Below are positions 45,701-57,700 of a stretch of 64,000 nucleotides of DNA, piece after piece. Below the pieces are notes generated by a model that worked only from the letters and a program-made list of their open reading frames with translations, was not told the DNA's origin and did not search any database. A program made the translations under genes and the position numbers. Position 1 is the stretch's first letter. Every line of letters begins with the position of its first letter. The stretch comes from Gonatopus flavifemur (taxonomy: Eukaryota > Arthropoda > Insecta > Hymenoptera > Dryinidae): assembly GCA_018340375.1 (NCBI GenBank), contig JAFFJZ010000004.1:20992001-21056000 (forward strand). The letters run 5' to 3'.

Positions 45701-48700
45701 TGACGGGATGGAAATAAGGTGGCACGATGTATATATACCAAGCCCAATCCGTCGCATCAACCTTTCTTTCACGTCGCTCCTCCGTTGCGTCTACGCTTGT
45801 TCCATTCCGTCTCTCCGTTGCATTCACTTTTGTTCCTTCTCGCCACTTCGATCCTTCCACCTTCCCTCCACGTCGTGGCAACGTTCCGTGGGGCAGACAT
45901 TTCTCCGTCGCCTTTATGGAGAATCCACGTGTTTTCCACCACGTTGCTTACATGTAGGATCCACCATTGTTCTCCGTGGAGGCTACGCAGGTGTGCTATA
46001 CGGGGGCTTAATACCCGTACAGCACAACCACCGATCCTCCACCTAGGACTTCGGTGGAGAATTGGGAGCCGTGGAAATAAGAGAGAGAAATGTCCGCTCT
46101 CTGTATTTTCAATATAATTCATATTGGTGCATTCACATAACAAAATCTGAATGTATGAATTCATGGATGTAAGTTTCATTGGAAATAAAAGGGGCGGACA
46201 TTCCTCCGTTGCCTCAACGGAGACTCCCCGAATTCCACGGCTTCCACTCCTCCACCAATTTTCCACCTCCAGCCCACCGAAGTCCTAGGTGGAGGATCGG
46301 TGATTGTGCTGTACGGGATACATGTAGTGGTAACTTCCAACATTATAGGGGCATTTTTCATTTTTCAAAATATTGCGAGACACTGCCCCTGTAGACGATT
46401 TCCAGTAGGTCCTCCAAAAAAAGGCGTCCAGTGATGAGCACAACTTCTCCGGTTTGAATCATTTGGAATGAAGGAATTCTGACAATGGATGGATGAATAT
46501 TGGGATTGATCGAAAGAATAGTCGAAATTTCAATTCTTCACACATTTGCGGATCCAAAAAGACGTTCCGACTTTCGACCAAAATTTTGTTGTGGAAAATA
46601 GAAGTAATTACTCGAAATCTTATTCCTCCGTTCAATCCCTGAAAAATATATCTGTATATGTTGAAATTTCAGACCGATCGGTTGAGCCGTTTTTGAGAAA
46701 TCATGCTCATCAACTTTGAAAACACATCCAAAGTTTCAAAGCCTTATCACACATAATAGAAATTTTTTACAAATATCCGTGGAACTTCACAAATATCTGT
46801 CGGATTGACTCCAAATTTTCTTCAAAAGCCTTCTGAAATGCTCTTAAGAGGATACCAGAGTTACCATCCGAGCACGTTTTCTTGCACTAAAATACTCGAA
46901 ACTGGACTCATGAAAAAATCCGAAATTCTCAGGGATGATTCTTTGAGACCTTGAATTGAGAAAATTTTTTCCGAAATCCAAAATTTGGGCTCTGTACAGA
47001 CCCAGATTAGATCTCAAAGAATCATCCCTGAGAATTTTAGATTTTTTCATGAGTCCAGTTTCGAGTATTTTAGTGCAAGAAAACGTGCTCTGATGGTAAC
47101 TTTGGTATCCCCTTAAAGAGGTCTTTGGAAAGAGCTCTCCCAAGCAACACAAGAGGTTGAAAATGCTGGGAATCTGTTTGAAAAATCCTATGGACACGCT
47201 TAGAACTTCCACATGAAACTGTTTCGAATAATTATGTGCTATGAACCTTCATAGAACCCAAGTAGAGATCACTCGGGTAATTCTCTAGGCGATTACAAGG
47301 CCTTACGAGGCCATGCAAGCCCCTTACAAGGGCCTGGTGATGCCTTGCAAGGCCTAAAGAATTACCAGAGTGATTTCTGCTAAGGAATATCTTGAGAAAT
47401 TTATCCAAAATAGTCTTATTTGCACATTTTTTTCACATTCACTGTATCATCATAGCACATTTGAGAAATTCCTGTGTCACTTGAGCTGTTGATGTTGTCA
47501 TATTGATATCTGAATGCTATCATTTTTCTGAGATCTCAGAAAGAAATCTTCTTAAAGCGTGCATTTGGATAACATTCTGGCAATCTCAATCTCATTTCCA
47601 AAAACTAAGACGCCTAGAATGAAGGTTACCTTATTTTTTCCATTAAACGATCCAGAATTGTTCGAAGTTGTTTGAGGACTGACCTAACCAAAGCAACTCT
47701 GAATATTATAAAAATACACGTCTTTTTGATTTTTCATACAGTATGAATGGCAAGAAGTACTGAATGCGTGTTGGGTGACTAAACACTGGGCTGATGAAAT
47801 TAGTATTGAAGATATCAGTTATTTCAAGAACCTTGGCGAATTAATGGACAATACACCCGAACATATACTCAGTGTGTGATTTGATATGTATATTATGATG
47901 TGAAACTGCCCATGTGGGAATGGAAACACGCGCCGCTACTGGCTGAGTTCTGTTGCCAGAGTTGCCAATACTGGCAAATCCATAGCTGCCAGTATTGGGC
48001 CAGTTAAATTCACAGTACTGGGAAGGAGCCGGAATGATAACATCATTTTACGTAAGGTCCAAAGGAACATTTACCACCGAATTGGTACCGATTTTCAATG
48101 CGAGCCAACCATAGTGGAACTCTGGCTTGCAACAGGATCAGTTGTTTCGCCAGAGCTGGATGAAAAATGACAAGGAGTCGAAATGACGACATCCTATGTA
48201 GAAATTTAAATCCGACCCAGTACTGGCACGGTACCGGTAACCGAAGTTACCAGGAGTTATCATATTTCAAATACAAAAAACACATTGAATTTGAACTTTG
48301 AAAATCTGAAGAATTCATTGTTCCTATTATTTTCATCGGAGAAAGGCACTTTGGAAATGATTCCTTGGGAGTTGACTGAGTGAGGATTAAACCCATGTCC
48401 TGCGAGTAAGGAACCTAGTCTCTATCAGCCGATCCCCGAGTTGACGACGAATCAAAAATTGCCATTCATTGTAACAGGACCGTTGAAGTCGTACAAATCA
48501 CCATAGATTCCGTAGAGGAATAAAGTCCTACCAATACTGGCACATTGTCGTCTCTCGAACATATCGAATGATGATACCAACTCTGGCCTAATGCTGGCGC
48601 GACTCCGGCTCACTACAACAGCCGAGTTACTACACCGAAAAAAAAAAGTTGTCAAATTCACCTCTTATTAAGTAAATATATGGACGATTGAAAATTGTAG

Positions 48701-51700
48701 TGCGAGCTACTACAATTTTAGCTGATTTCACCGCAGGGGAAGTAGGATGCACTTCAGCTATGGTATATTTCGCATCAGCTGTGATATATTTCACATGCGT
48801 TTTTGTAAAATCAACTAAAATTCTGGTCGCTTGTACTGAATCCTTAGGGGGTCTTCTGGTCTAGAATTTTGGAAAAATCGATTTTTTTGTGTGCATATTT
48901 TCAAAGTTTAGACCTTCAAGAATATGTCCTTTAAAAAGGTTTTTTCGAAATTCCACTTACAAACCCCTCTTACACTTGATATATGTTCAAAGGTTGTTGT
49001 GACGTATGTTGTTGAAATCTGTTCATATTTAGGGTTCAGTTTAAGTCAATTTCTGCCAATTTAGTTCCAACTCAGATAGCACACTAATCCTAAAAGTATT
49101 CAAAAAGAGTTCTCAAAACCTCTTGAGGAATTTTTCTCAAATCCTGTTGAAGCACGTGTGCTATATGGGAATCTTCAACTAACATGCTCGAATCTTCAAA
49201 CGCGATTTTCTCGAAACCATTTTTTTCAACATGGTTGACATGATATCTCAAGTTCTAATGAACCGATTGACTCAAAATTTGGTATGAACCTTCTCTGTCC
49301 CTCCCTTTATCGTCCCTACCAGATCTATTTCGAAATTTTTTTTTTACTATTCTCAAAAAATTCGGAAAAGTGAAAAAACCAGGTGAAAAACTGAAGTTTT
49401 GTTCACACAGTCGCCATTTTGCGGAAAAAATTTTTTTTTTCTTCTTCGAGGTACGGACGATAACGACATCCTTACTGATTCAGAATCTCTCCGGGTTTTT
49501 TGTTCCAGATCACTAGAACGTCTGGAATCGTATCAACCAGGGTGCACCATTTTTTTTCTACCCCCCACTTTTCCCTCCTGTAACTTTTGTAATTTTCAAT
49601 TTTTTCTTCTGCAAATTTTTTTTATACTATCAGAACATCAATGAACATCTGGGAACAAACAAATGGTGAAAATGTTGTTTTGTTTTTTTTATCGCACTTG
49701 AAAAAACCTCTAAAATCTATGCCTCTAGACCAGAAGACCCTCTTAATCATCCATATATTTATTCAATGATGTAAATTTTACAAGTTTTTTCCTTCAGTGT
49801 AAGATCGTGATTTTATTGTCATTCGACCACTGGTTCTGTAGAAAGTCAGAGCCCTATCAATACTCGCACATTCCTGTCTTTCAAACGTATTGAATGATCA
49901 TACCAACTCTGGCCTAATGCTGGCGAGACTTTGGCCCACTACAACAGCCAAGTTGCTCAGATCGTGATTCTAACGTCAGTTGACTACCGATTCCGTGGTC
50001 AGCCAGAGTCCACCAATACTGTCACATTGTCGTCTCTCCAACATATTGGATGATGATATCAACTCTGGCTTAATGCTAGCGCGACTTCGATTCACTGCAA
50101 CAGCCAAGTTGCTAAGATCGTGATATTAATGGCAGTCGACCAAAGATTCCGTATAAAGTCACAGTCCTATCAATACTGGCATATTGCAGTCTTTCGAACA
50201 TATTGAATGATCATACCAACTCTGGCCTAACGCTGGCAAGACTTCGGCTCACTGCAACAGCCAAGTTGCTAGGATCGTGATTTTAATGTCATTCGACCAC
50301 AGATTCCGTATAAAGTCACAGTGCTATCAATACTGGCATATTGCAGTCTTTCAAACATATTGAATGATCATACCAACTCTGGCCTAATGCTGGCAAGACT
50401 TCGGCTCACTACAACAGCTAAGTTGCTAAGATCGTGATTTTAACGCCAGTCGACCACCGATTTCATAATCAATCTGAGTCTAATCAATACTGGTACAATG
50501 TCGTCTATGGAACATATTGAATGCTGATACTAATTCTGGCTCAGTACTGGCGCAGTATTGTCTCGTTAAAGTAACTGTGTTATTGGGAAGATCAGTGATA
50601 TTTCTATCCACTATCTATTCCGTATTAAAACAACGTTGCATCGATACTGGTGCAGTATCGTCTGTTTTTCGCATTTTACCATCCAACTAACTCTGATTCG
50701 GTACTGGCACGGTTCCGTTTCTGTATGGTCTGGGTATTCTCCGAACATTATTAATTCGATACTGGCTCAAGACCGTCTGATCGCGTAAGCCAGTACTGTC
50801 TGAAATCCGGCAAACATTCGGCGCTAGTTGAAAAACTGGAATGATTCTGAATGGGCACAGTTATTGCTGCCGGAGTCTGGTAAGTGCAACTTGGCCAGTA
50901 CCGCGCCATTTGTCAACTCTGGCTATTTCCACATGGGTGGGTGTTGTTTATTTCATTCTGATACAGTTTTCCTTTGGACAGTTCATCATATGCAGCTGGA
51001 TGCCATCGAATATTATGGAGAGTACACGAATCAAGCCATCAGAAACTTGCTGAATCAAATCGCATATTTAGTGTCCGAAAATGGTTATCATCCGGCAGAA
51101 GAGAGGTTCGATATCATGATTTTATCGTCCTTTAAAATTGAATGTCATGGAAAATTCGGGCTAATAAACAACATATAACAATTGATCTACACGGAGGAAA
51201 AAAATATCGCTGTCATAACGATACTGGATAGTTGTGATGACTATCCAAAGTTTAGTGGTATCAGTATCGTTGCTATGATCATACAAATCATCCGAAGAAC
51301 GATATACTACTGTGGGCAAAAAGTAAGGTGAATTTGTTTGTGAAATGAAAAATCTTCATTTATTTTTCTACATCAATTTCATCCCCTTCAAAGTAATCCC
51401 CTCTCGATAAAATACACTTATGCCAACGTTTTTTCCAATCATCGAAACATGCTAAATAGTCCCTTTCCGGTATAGCCATCAGCACCTTCTTCGATTCAGC
51501 TTTTATCTCCTCAATCGACTCGAAACGCTTTCCCCGGAGTGGTCTCTTGAGTTTTGGGAATAGCCAGAAGTCACACGGAGCCAAATCAGGCGAATGCGGT
51601 GGTTGCAGAACGATATGCGTCGAATTTTTGGCGAAATGGTCACGAAGAACGAGCGCAGTATGAGACGGTGCATTATCGTGATGCAAAACCCAAGAGTTGT

Positions 51701-54700
51701 TGGCCCATAATTCTGGTCTTAATATCCTTCTGATATTCCGATCATATCATTGAGGTCTCTAACAGTCAACCGACGATTTTTGAGCACTAATTCCTTCACT
51801 TCATTGACGTGTTGGTCATCGGTTGACGTCGATGGTCGTCCGGAGCGCTCCAAGTCATCAACACGTTCTCGACCCTCTTTGAAGTCTTTGTACCACTTAT
51901 AAACATTTTTCTGCGACATGGTAGAATCACCGAAGGCCTTCCGCAACATCCTCAAAGTTCCCGCACCAGAAATTTCATTCCGCAAACAAAATTTGGATAC
52001 ACTTCTCTGCTCAATTAAATCAGACATTGTAAAAATCGAAAAATGCACTCTTGGTCGTTTGGTAAACACAAGCGTAAATGTATTACTGATAATGACATTG
52101 ACATGAAATTTGGCACAGATGTCATTAACAGTCCTGCCAACTTAAGAAAAAAAGAACTAGCCTGAAATGTCAAGCCCGCGGAGTTTAAATTAAGAAATTC
52201 ACCTTACTTTTTGCACACAGTATAGCCAGCATAGCCATCTGTATCGTCACCATAGCGATACAGTATTGTCACTACAGCTATCTCTTTTTAACCATACTTA
52301 AGATCGTTATAATAGCCATACTTTTTTTTCCGTGTACGTAAGCAGCAACAGAAGTTCAAAGTATATACAAACTAGAAACGTTCGTAGAATGTACGAATGA
52401 AATACGAAGAATATATAATGAACGTTCATGGAATATTCGAATGAGACTGTTTTAAATATACTTGAAACGTACATAGAACATTCACAATGTACGATATTCG
52501 TTTAATCGACGTTCGATTGACGTACCATCGTATATTCGATTACCTTCCATACGAGCAAAAGTTTGGCTTCGTCTAAAAGATTTCTTATGCAAAAGTTTTC
52601 ACTGTCTTCAAGATGTCTCCGTTTCAGGAATCTGAAAGATGTCTTTAGATCTCTTTTAGATGTCTTTTAGATTTCTCAAACTAAGACATCCCCAGCGTGT
52701 ATGAATTCTGGCTCTCTCTGGCCCCACTCTGACCCAGTTTTGGACCCATATTGGTAGAATGTGGCCCATGCTCGGCCGAGGTGGTACATACATGCTAGGG
52801 ATCTTAAAGACCGTGAAAACTGTTGCATAAGAAATCTTTCAGACAGAACAAAATTTTTGCGGTATGGGATGAATATGTATAGCACCTACACGGAAAGACA
52901 GAGGTTATGATTATTCAGAAAAATGACTAACAATTTAGGAGAAAAGAGTATCGCTGAAGAATTGTCGTAGTAAATTCATCAAAAGTTGATAAATTCACTG
53001 TAAACAATAACATTAAAACCATCAACGTTTAGTATTTCCATTGCGAATTCCTGATAACCTTACTGCAAAGATTTTTCAGCGTCGCTCTTTTTTCCTAAAC
53101 TGTCGGTCATTTTTCTAAATATTAATTAATATTATTCAAGTATTGATAACTTTCTTCTTTCCGTGTACGAAACGGTCTCATTGGAATATGCATAGAACAT
53201 ATTTCGAGTATTCGAAAAACGTTCATAGTACATTCTGGTGCTACTTGGCTAGAATCTGACGGCATGAAATTCAATGGGATTTGGTCAGAACATTTTGCAA
53301 GATTCAATCAGATTTGGCAAGATTTGAGCAGAATCACATTGAAAAAGTGTGCTCATCTGATTAAATCTCATTGAGAAATGGTTGAGTAGGATTTGGTCAG
53401 GGTTTGTTTAATCAGGGTGGGTGCTTATATGAAATATTATGTGTATGTTGGTTCTCATTCAAAGTCTCTTATGGAGGAGAATTTCTACGGTTCACAAATT
53501 ATCACGTTAAATATTGTATCATCACCAAATAAGACGATGAATATTCCTACAGTCCCAGTGAACACTGCATTAGGAATCACAAATTGAGGAAACCATTACT
53601 CAGAGAGTACGAGCGTGTTCATATCGGGGCCTCTTTAGAATATCAAGTAAGTCAGCGTAGTTCAAATCTTACATAACAAGTTTGTTTCATCGTTTTGGAT
53701 CCTTCTCAAAGATATCTCCTGGAATTATCAATCATCTTTCATTCGATGTCAATAGATATTTTGGGAGTTATTTTTAGATATCTCCCGCAAGATACCTGCA
53801 CGGTGCAGCGGTTCCACATCTTCCCAAAGATATATTCAAGATCTATTATGGAGATATCTTTAAGATGACTTTCGGGAATGAAATTGAAGTGCCGCGATTG
53901 AGATTAATACAAGGTATCTTGATGACATCTCAAGTGGGATATCTTCAGGGAATATCTAAAAGATCCTTTTTAGATATCTTGAAATCATGAAACTAAGATA
54001 TCTCCCACGAGATACTGGAAAAATGCAATGGTTCCATATCTTCGCAAAGATAACTTCAAGATGCACCATAAAGATATTCTTGAGATAATTCGCAGAAATG
54101 AAATCAAGATGCTGAATTTGAGATGGACACAAGATGTCTTGAGAACATCCAAATTGAGGTATCTTTGAGAGACATTTCAAAGATTTCTTGTAGAAATCTT
54201 CAGTTTATGAAACAAAGATATCTTCCATAAGATACCTGAAGGAACCATATCTTTGCAAAGATATCTTCAATATAACTTTGAGAACTGATATCAGGATGCT
54301 GAATTTGGGATGGATACGAGATGTCTTCGAAACATCTCAATTTAAACATCTTTGGGATGCATCTTAGAGATCTATTTCAGATATCTCAAAGTTACGAAGT
54401 CGAGATATTTTGCATAGGAGAATTTTTGAGATAATTCATTTCTGAGGTTCGGATTCTGGACGACATTAGATGAAATATTCAATTCATTCCTTGAAAATTC
54501 CAGACCTTTTTATGAAATGCATTTTGAGGAGTTTTACACAAACGAAGATTTGACCAGTTGTATAACTTTATGACTTTAAGTGATAATAAGCCACCATATC
54601 ATCATATGTCGCGTTAGCTCAAGCTGTTGAGACCGGTTTTTTAGGTAGGTGATAGGTGAAGGCGACATGTTCGAATCCCTCTCAAGGAATGGCAATTTCT

Positions 54701-57700
54701 CGGACAGGAAAGACATACCTCAAATATTAACCGACAGAAAGCGCAGTAAAATTCCGGGAAAAATGTTCTTTTTTTCTTATGTCAATTGCAAATTATTATT
54801 TTTGCATTGTTATTGTTCACGGCATATTGAACATAGTATATCGTAAAGGAATCTTGAACATATCTCGGAGGTAATTTGGAGTTGCTTTGGAGATATCTTG
54901 AAGATACCTTCTAGATATCCCAAATATGTCTAAAATGAGAGTCTGTACGATGATCTTGATTATATTTTGCGAAAGATTCTTGAATGATATTACAATAGAC
55001 ATCTTTAGGTTATCCGATTATGTTGCATAAGACATCTTTCATGTATCTTAAACATAATCTCACGAAGAAATCTCAAAATATCTAAAAACCCATTCAGATA
55101 TCTTAAAGATATTTTTGAGATATCTTTTTGTTTATTGGGGAATGATGGGCGATATTTTATATCAAATTTTTATACAGTTTTCATCGATGTTTTATAAAAT
55201 TCAGTACAAATTCGACAAAATTGTTATAAAAAATATCAGGATTTTCACAGATCATAAATTATATATAATTTTGAAAATTCTCCCACTCCGCTGACCATTG
55301 TTTTTTCATACCTACTTTGGAAGTATTAAGTTTCTTTTTGTTTTTTCCGTGGCACCTTGTCTACCCCTGGGGGCCGCAGAAAATTATGGGAAATCGGGCC
55401 TCGCATGGCTCAAGGCTGGCCCTGTGTAGTGTGGGAATATCGATATCTTTTATGACAATTTTATCGAGTTTATACTGAATTTTATGAAATATCGATATTG
55501 TGAAATATCGCTCATCACTAGCTCTGTGCATGACAATGCATAGAAGATGAGTTCGCATGTTGTGAAGCACTTCTATCACCCGCTGGCCATTTCACTCCCC
55601 TAACTTCCTTCTCCACGTTGCAAAATCTACTGATAACGGGCATTCCCCAACTCCCTTATGATCAGCCTGAAGACTGATCTCTGTATCGGAGATATTGCAG
55701 TCCCCGTTTCATTGGGACACGTTATCATTCTTTTGAAGTCTGAATATTCCATTATTTCCAGATTCAAGGAATGAAAGCAAGTATATTAGGAGCTTACACG
55801 AAACAAATAAATCGCACCTTGCCCATGGCATCCATGAAAGAGGAATGGACAATTGAAATGAATAAGATCAGGCTCAGATTAGGTGATACCGTGATACCCA
55901 GTATACCAACCATAGAACATCCATCCAGTGTAAAGTTTGAAATGAGAAATTGATTAATCCATACAATTTTGTGCTGATGCTCGTGCGTTATTGCAGGGAT
56001 TTTATAATTTTCAGCTCCCTATCGATAAGAATAATTATTTGGAGACAATCCTCATACAGGGGAAGAAATTCAAACAATACGAGTAAGTACGTGTCACTCG
56101 CCTGATAGAAATGAATACATGGAATTGAAGGGTTGGCTATTTTTTACCTCAAGCAACGGAAGTTATTGCCGTGGTAACTAAAATTTGACTATCGCAGCGA
56201 TATTTTTGGCTCCCCAAATACCAGGGCATTCAATACGTCCGTAGGATAAGTAGGAAAAAAACAAACGTTTGACAAAACTCGATTTTATTATTCAACATAG
56301 TTGCCTTCGAGGGCGATACACAGAGTAAAGCGATTTTCCAACTTTTCGATATCACTTTTATAGTACGATTTTTCTTTTTTTTCAAAATAAGCCTCAGTTT
56401 CAGCGATTACTTCATAATTGGACTTGAATTCCTTCCCAGCAAGCATTATCTTGAGATCTGAAAACAGGAAAAAGTCGCTGAAGGCTAAATCTGGGGAATA
56501 CGATGGGTAGGTGAGCAATTCGAAGCCCAATTCATTCAATTTCGCCATCGTTTTCATCGATTTGTGACAACGGTGCATTGTCTTGATGAAACAACGCTGT
56601 TTTATTTCGCAAATGTGGCCGTTTCTTTGCGATTTCAGCCTTCAATCGATCCATAAGTGCACAGTAATCGTCGCTGTTGATGGTGGTTTCTTTTTGAAGA
56701 TAGTCGATGAATATTATTCCCTTCGCATCCCAACATGCAGACGCCATCACCTTACCGGCCGACCATTGCGTCTTTGCTCGCTTTGGATTCGATTCGTCGA
56801 CTGCTATCCACTCAGCTGACTGTCTTTTAGATTCTGGTGTGTAATGGTGAAGCCATTGTCACATACCGACGATAGAATTCGATTTCATTGCGGTTTAACA
56901 GCGCCAAGCACTCCTCTGAAGCATCAATTCGTTGTTGTTTTTGGTCGACCGTGAGCTCACGTGGCACCCACTTTGCACAGAACTTTCGTATACCCAAATG
57001 TTCGTGTAGAATGGTAAAAGCACTACCATCTGATATCTTCACAATGTGAGCTAGCTCGTGCAATCATTCATAACCAATTTGTGGATTTTTTTCATGTTTT
57101 CTGAAATAACAGCCTCATTCGGGCGTCCACTGCGCTCTGCGTCATTTGTGCTGGTACGACTACGTTTAAATTCAGCAATCCACTTCCCTACCATTGGTCT
57201 CGATGGAGTCCGGATAATGTTTATCAAGCCATTGTTTGATTTCCACTGTATTTTTTCCTCATGAAACGGCAATGCTTTATCAAAACTCGAAATTAATTTT
57301 TTTACATTTTTTTTCCAATAATAAAAGTTGCTTCACACAAAATGCCACAACTCACGAATCAATAGTTAGAGATTGCTATCAAAATTACACACATATCGTG
57401 AGAAGGTTATTACCAAATAAGAATCATATGGAAAAAATTCTAGTAACGCTATGTGTCATCCTACGGACTTTTTGAATGGACCGTTACCAAACACGCGAAG
57501 TAGCTGATTCTTAGCCAATTTGACATTTATCGTCCCGATTTTGTTCCGCTTCGAGGAAAATCTTGATGACTTTCCAAAGAACTTTTCTTCTGAAGGTTCA
57601 GACTGATCCCTTTATATTCAGAATCATTCCAGGCGGAAGAAATTTTGAATTCCAACAGATGCTGGGATTGCTTAGAATGAGATATATACAATATATACTT

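Larger units (their letters stand above)
51190..52334. mobile_element. Small MITE split by mariner F
   Basis: Left end CACGGAGGAAAAAAATATCG and right end ATACTTTTTTTTCCGTG with TA on both sides (51188-51189, 52335-52336). Without the mariner it is about 230 bp of paired ATCGTTATGA-type words. The CACGGA ends resemble the MITE at 52889. Confidence 0.75.

Noticed and set aside
45293..46266. ORFs of 110-165 codons on both strands
   Set aside because: They read through palindromic CAACGGAG minisatellite arms. Both strands are equally open, as expected for such repeats.
46844..47212. 122-codon ORF on the minus strand
   Set aside because: It spans the piggyBac-type hairpin; its two halves are translations of inverted arms.
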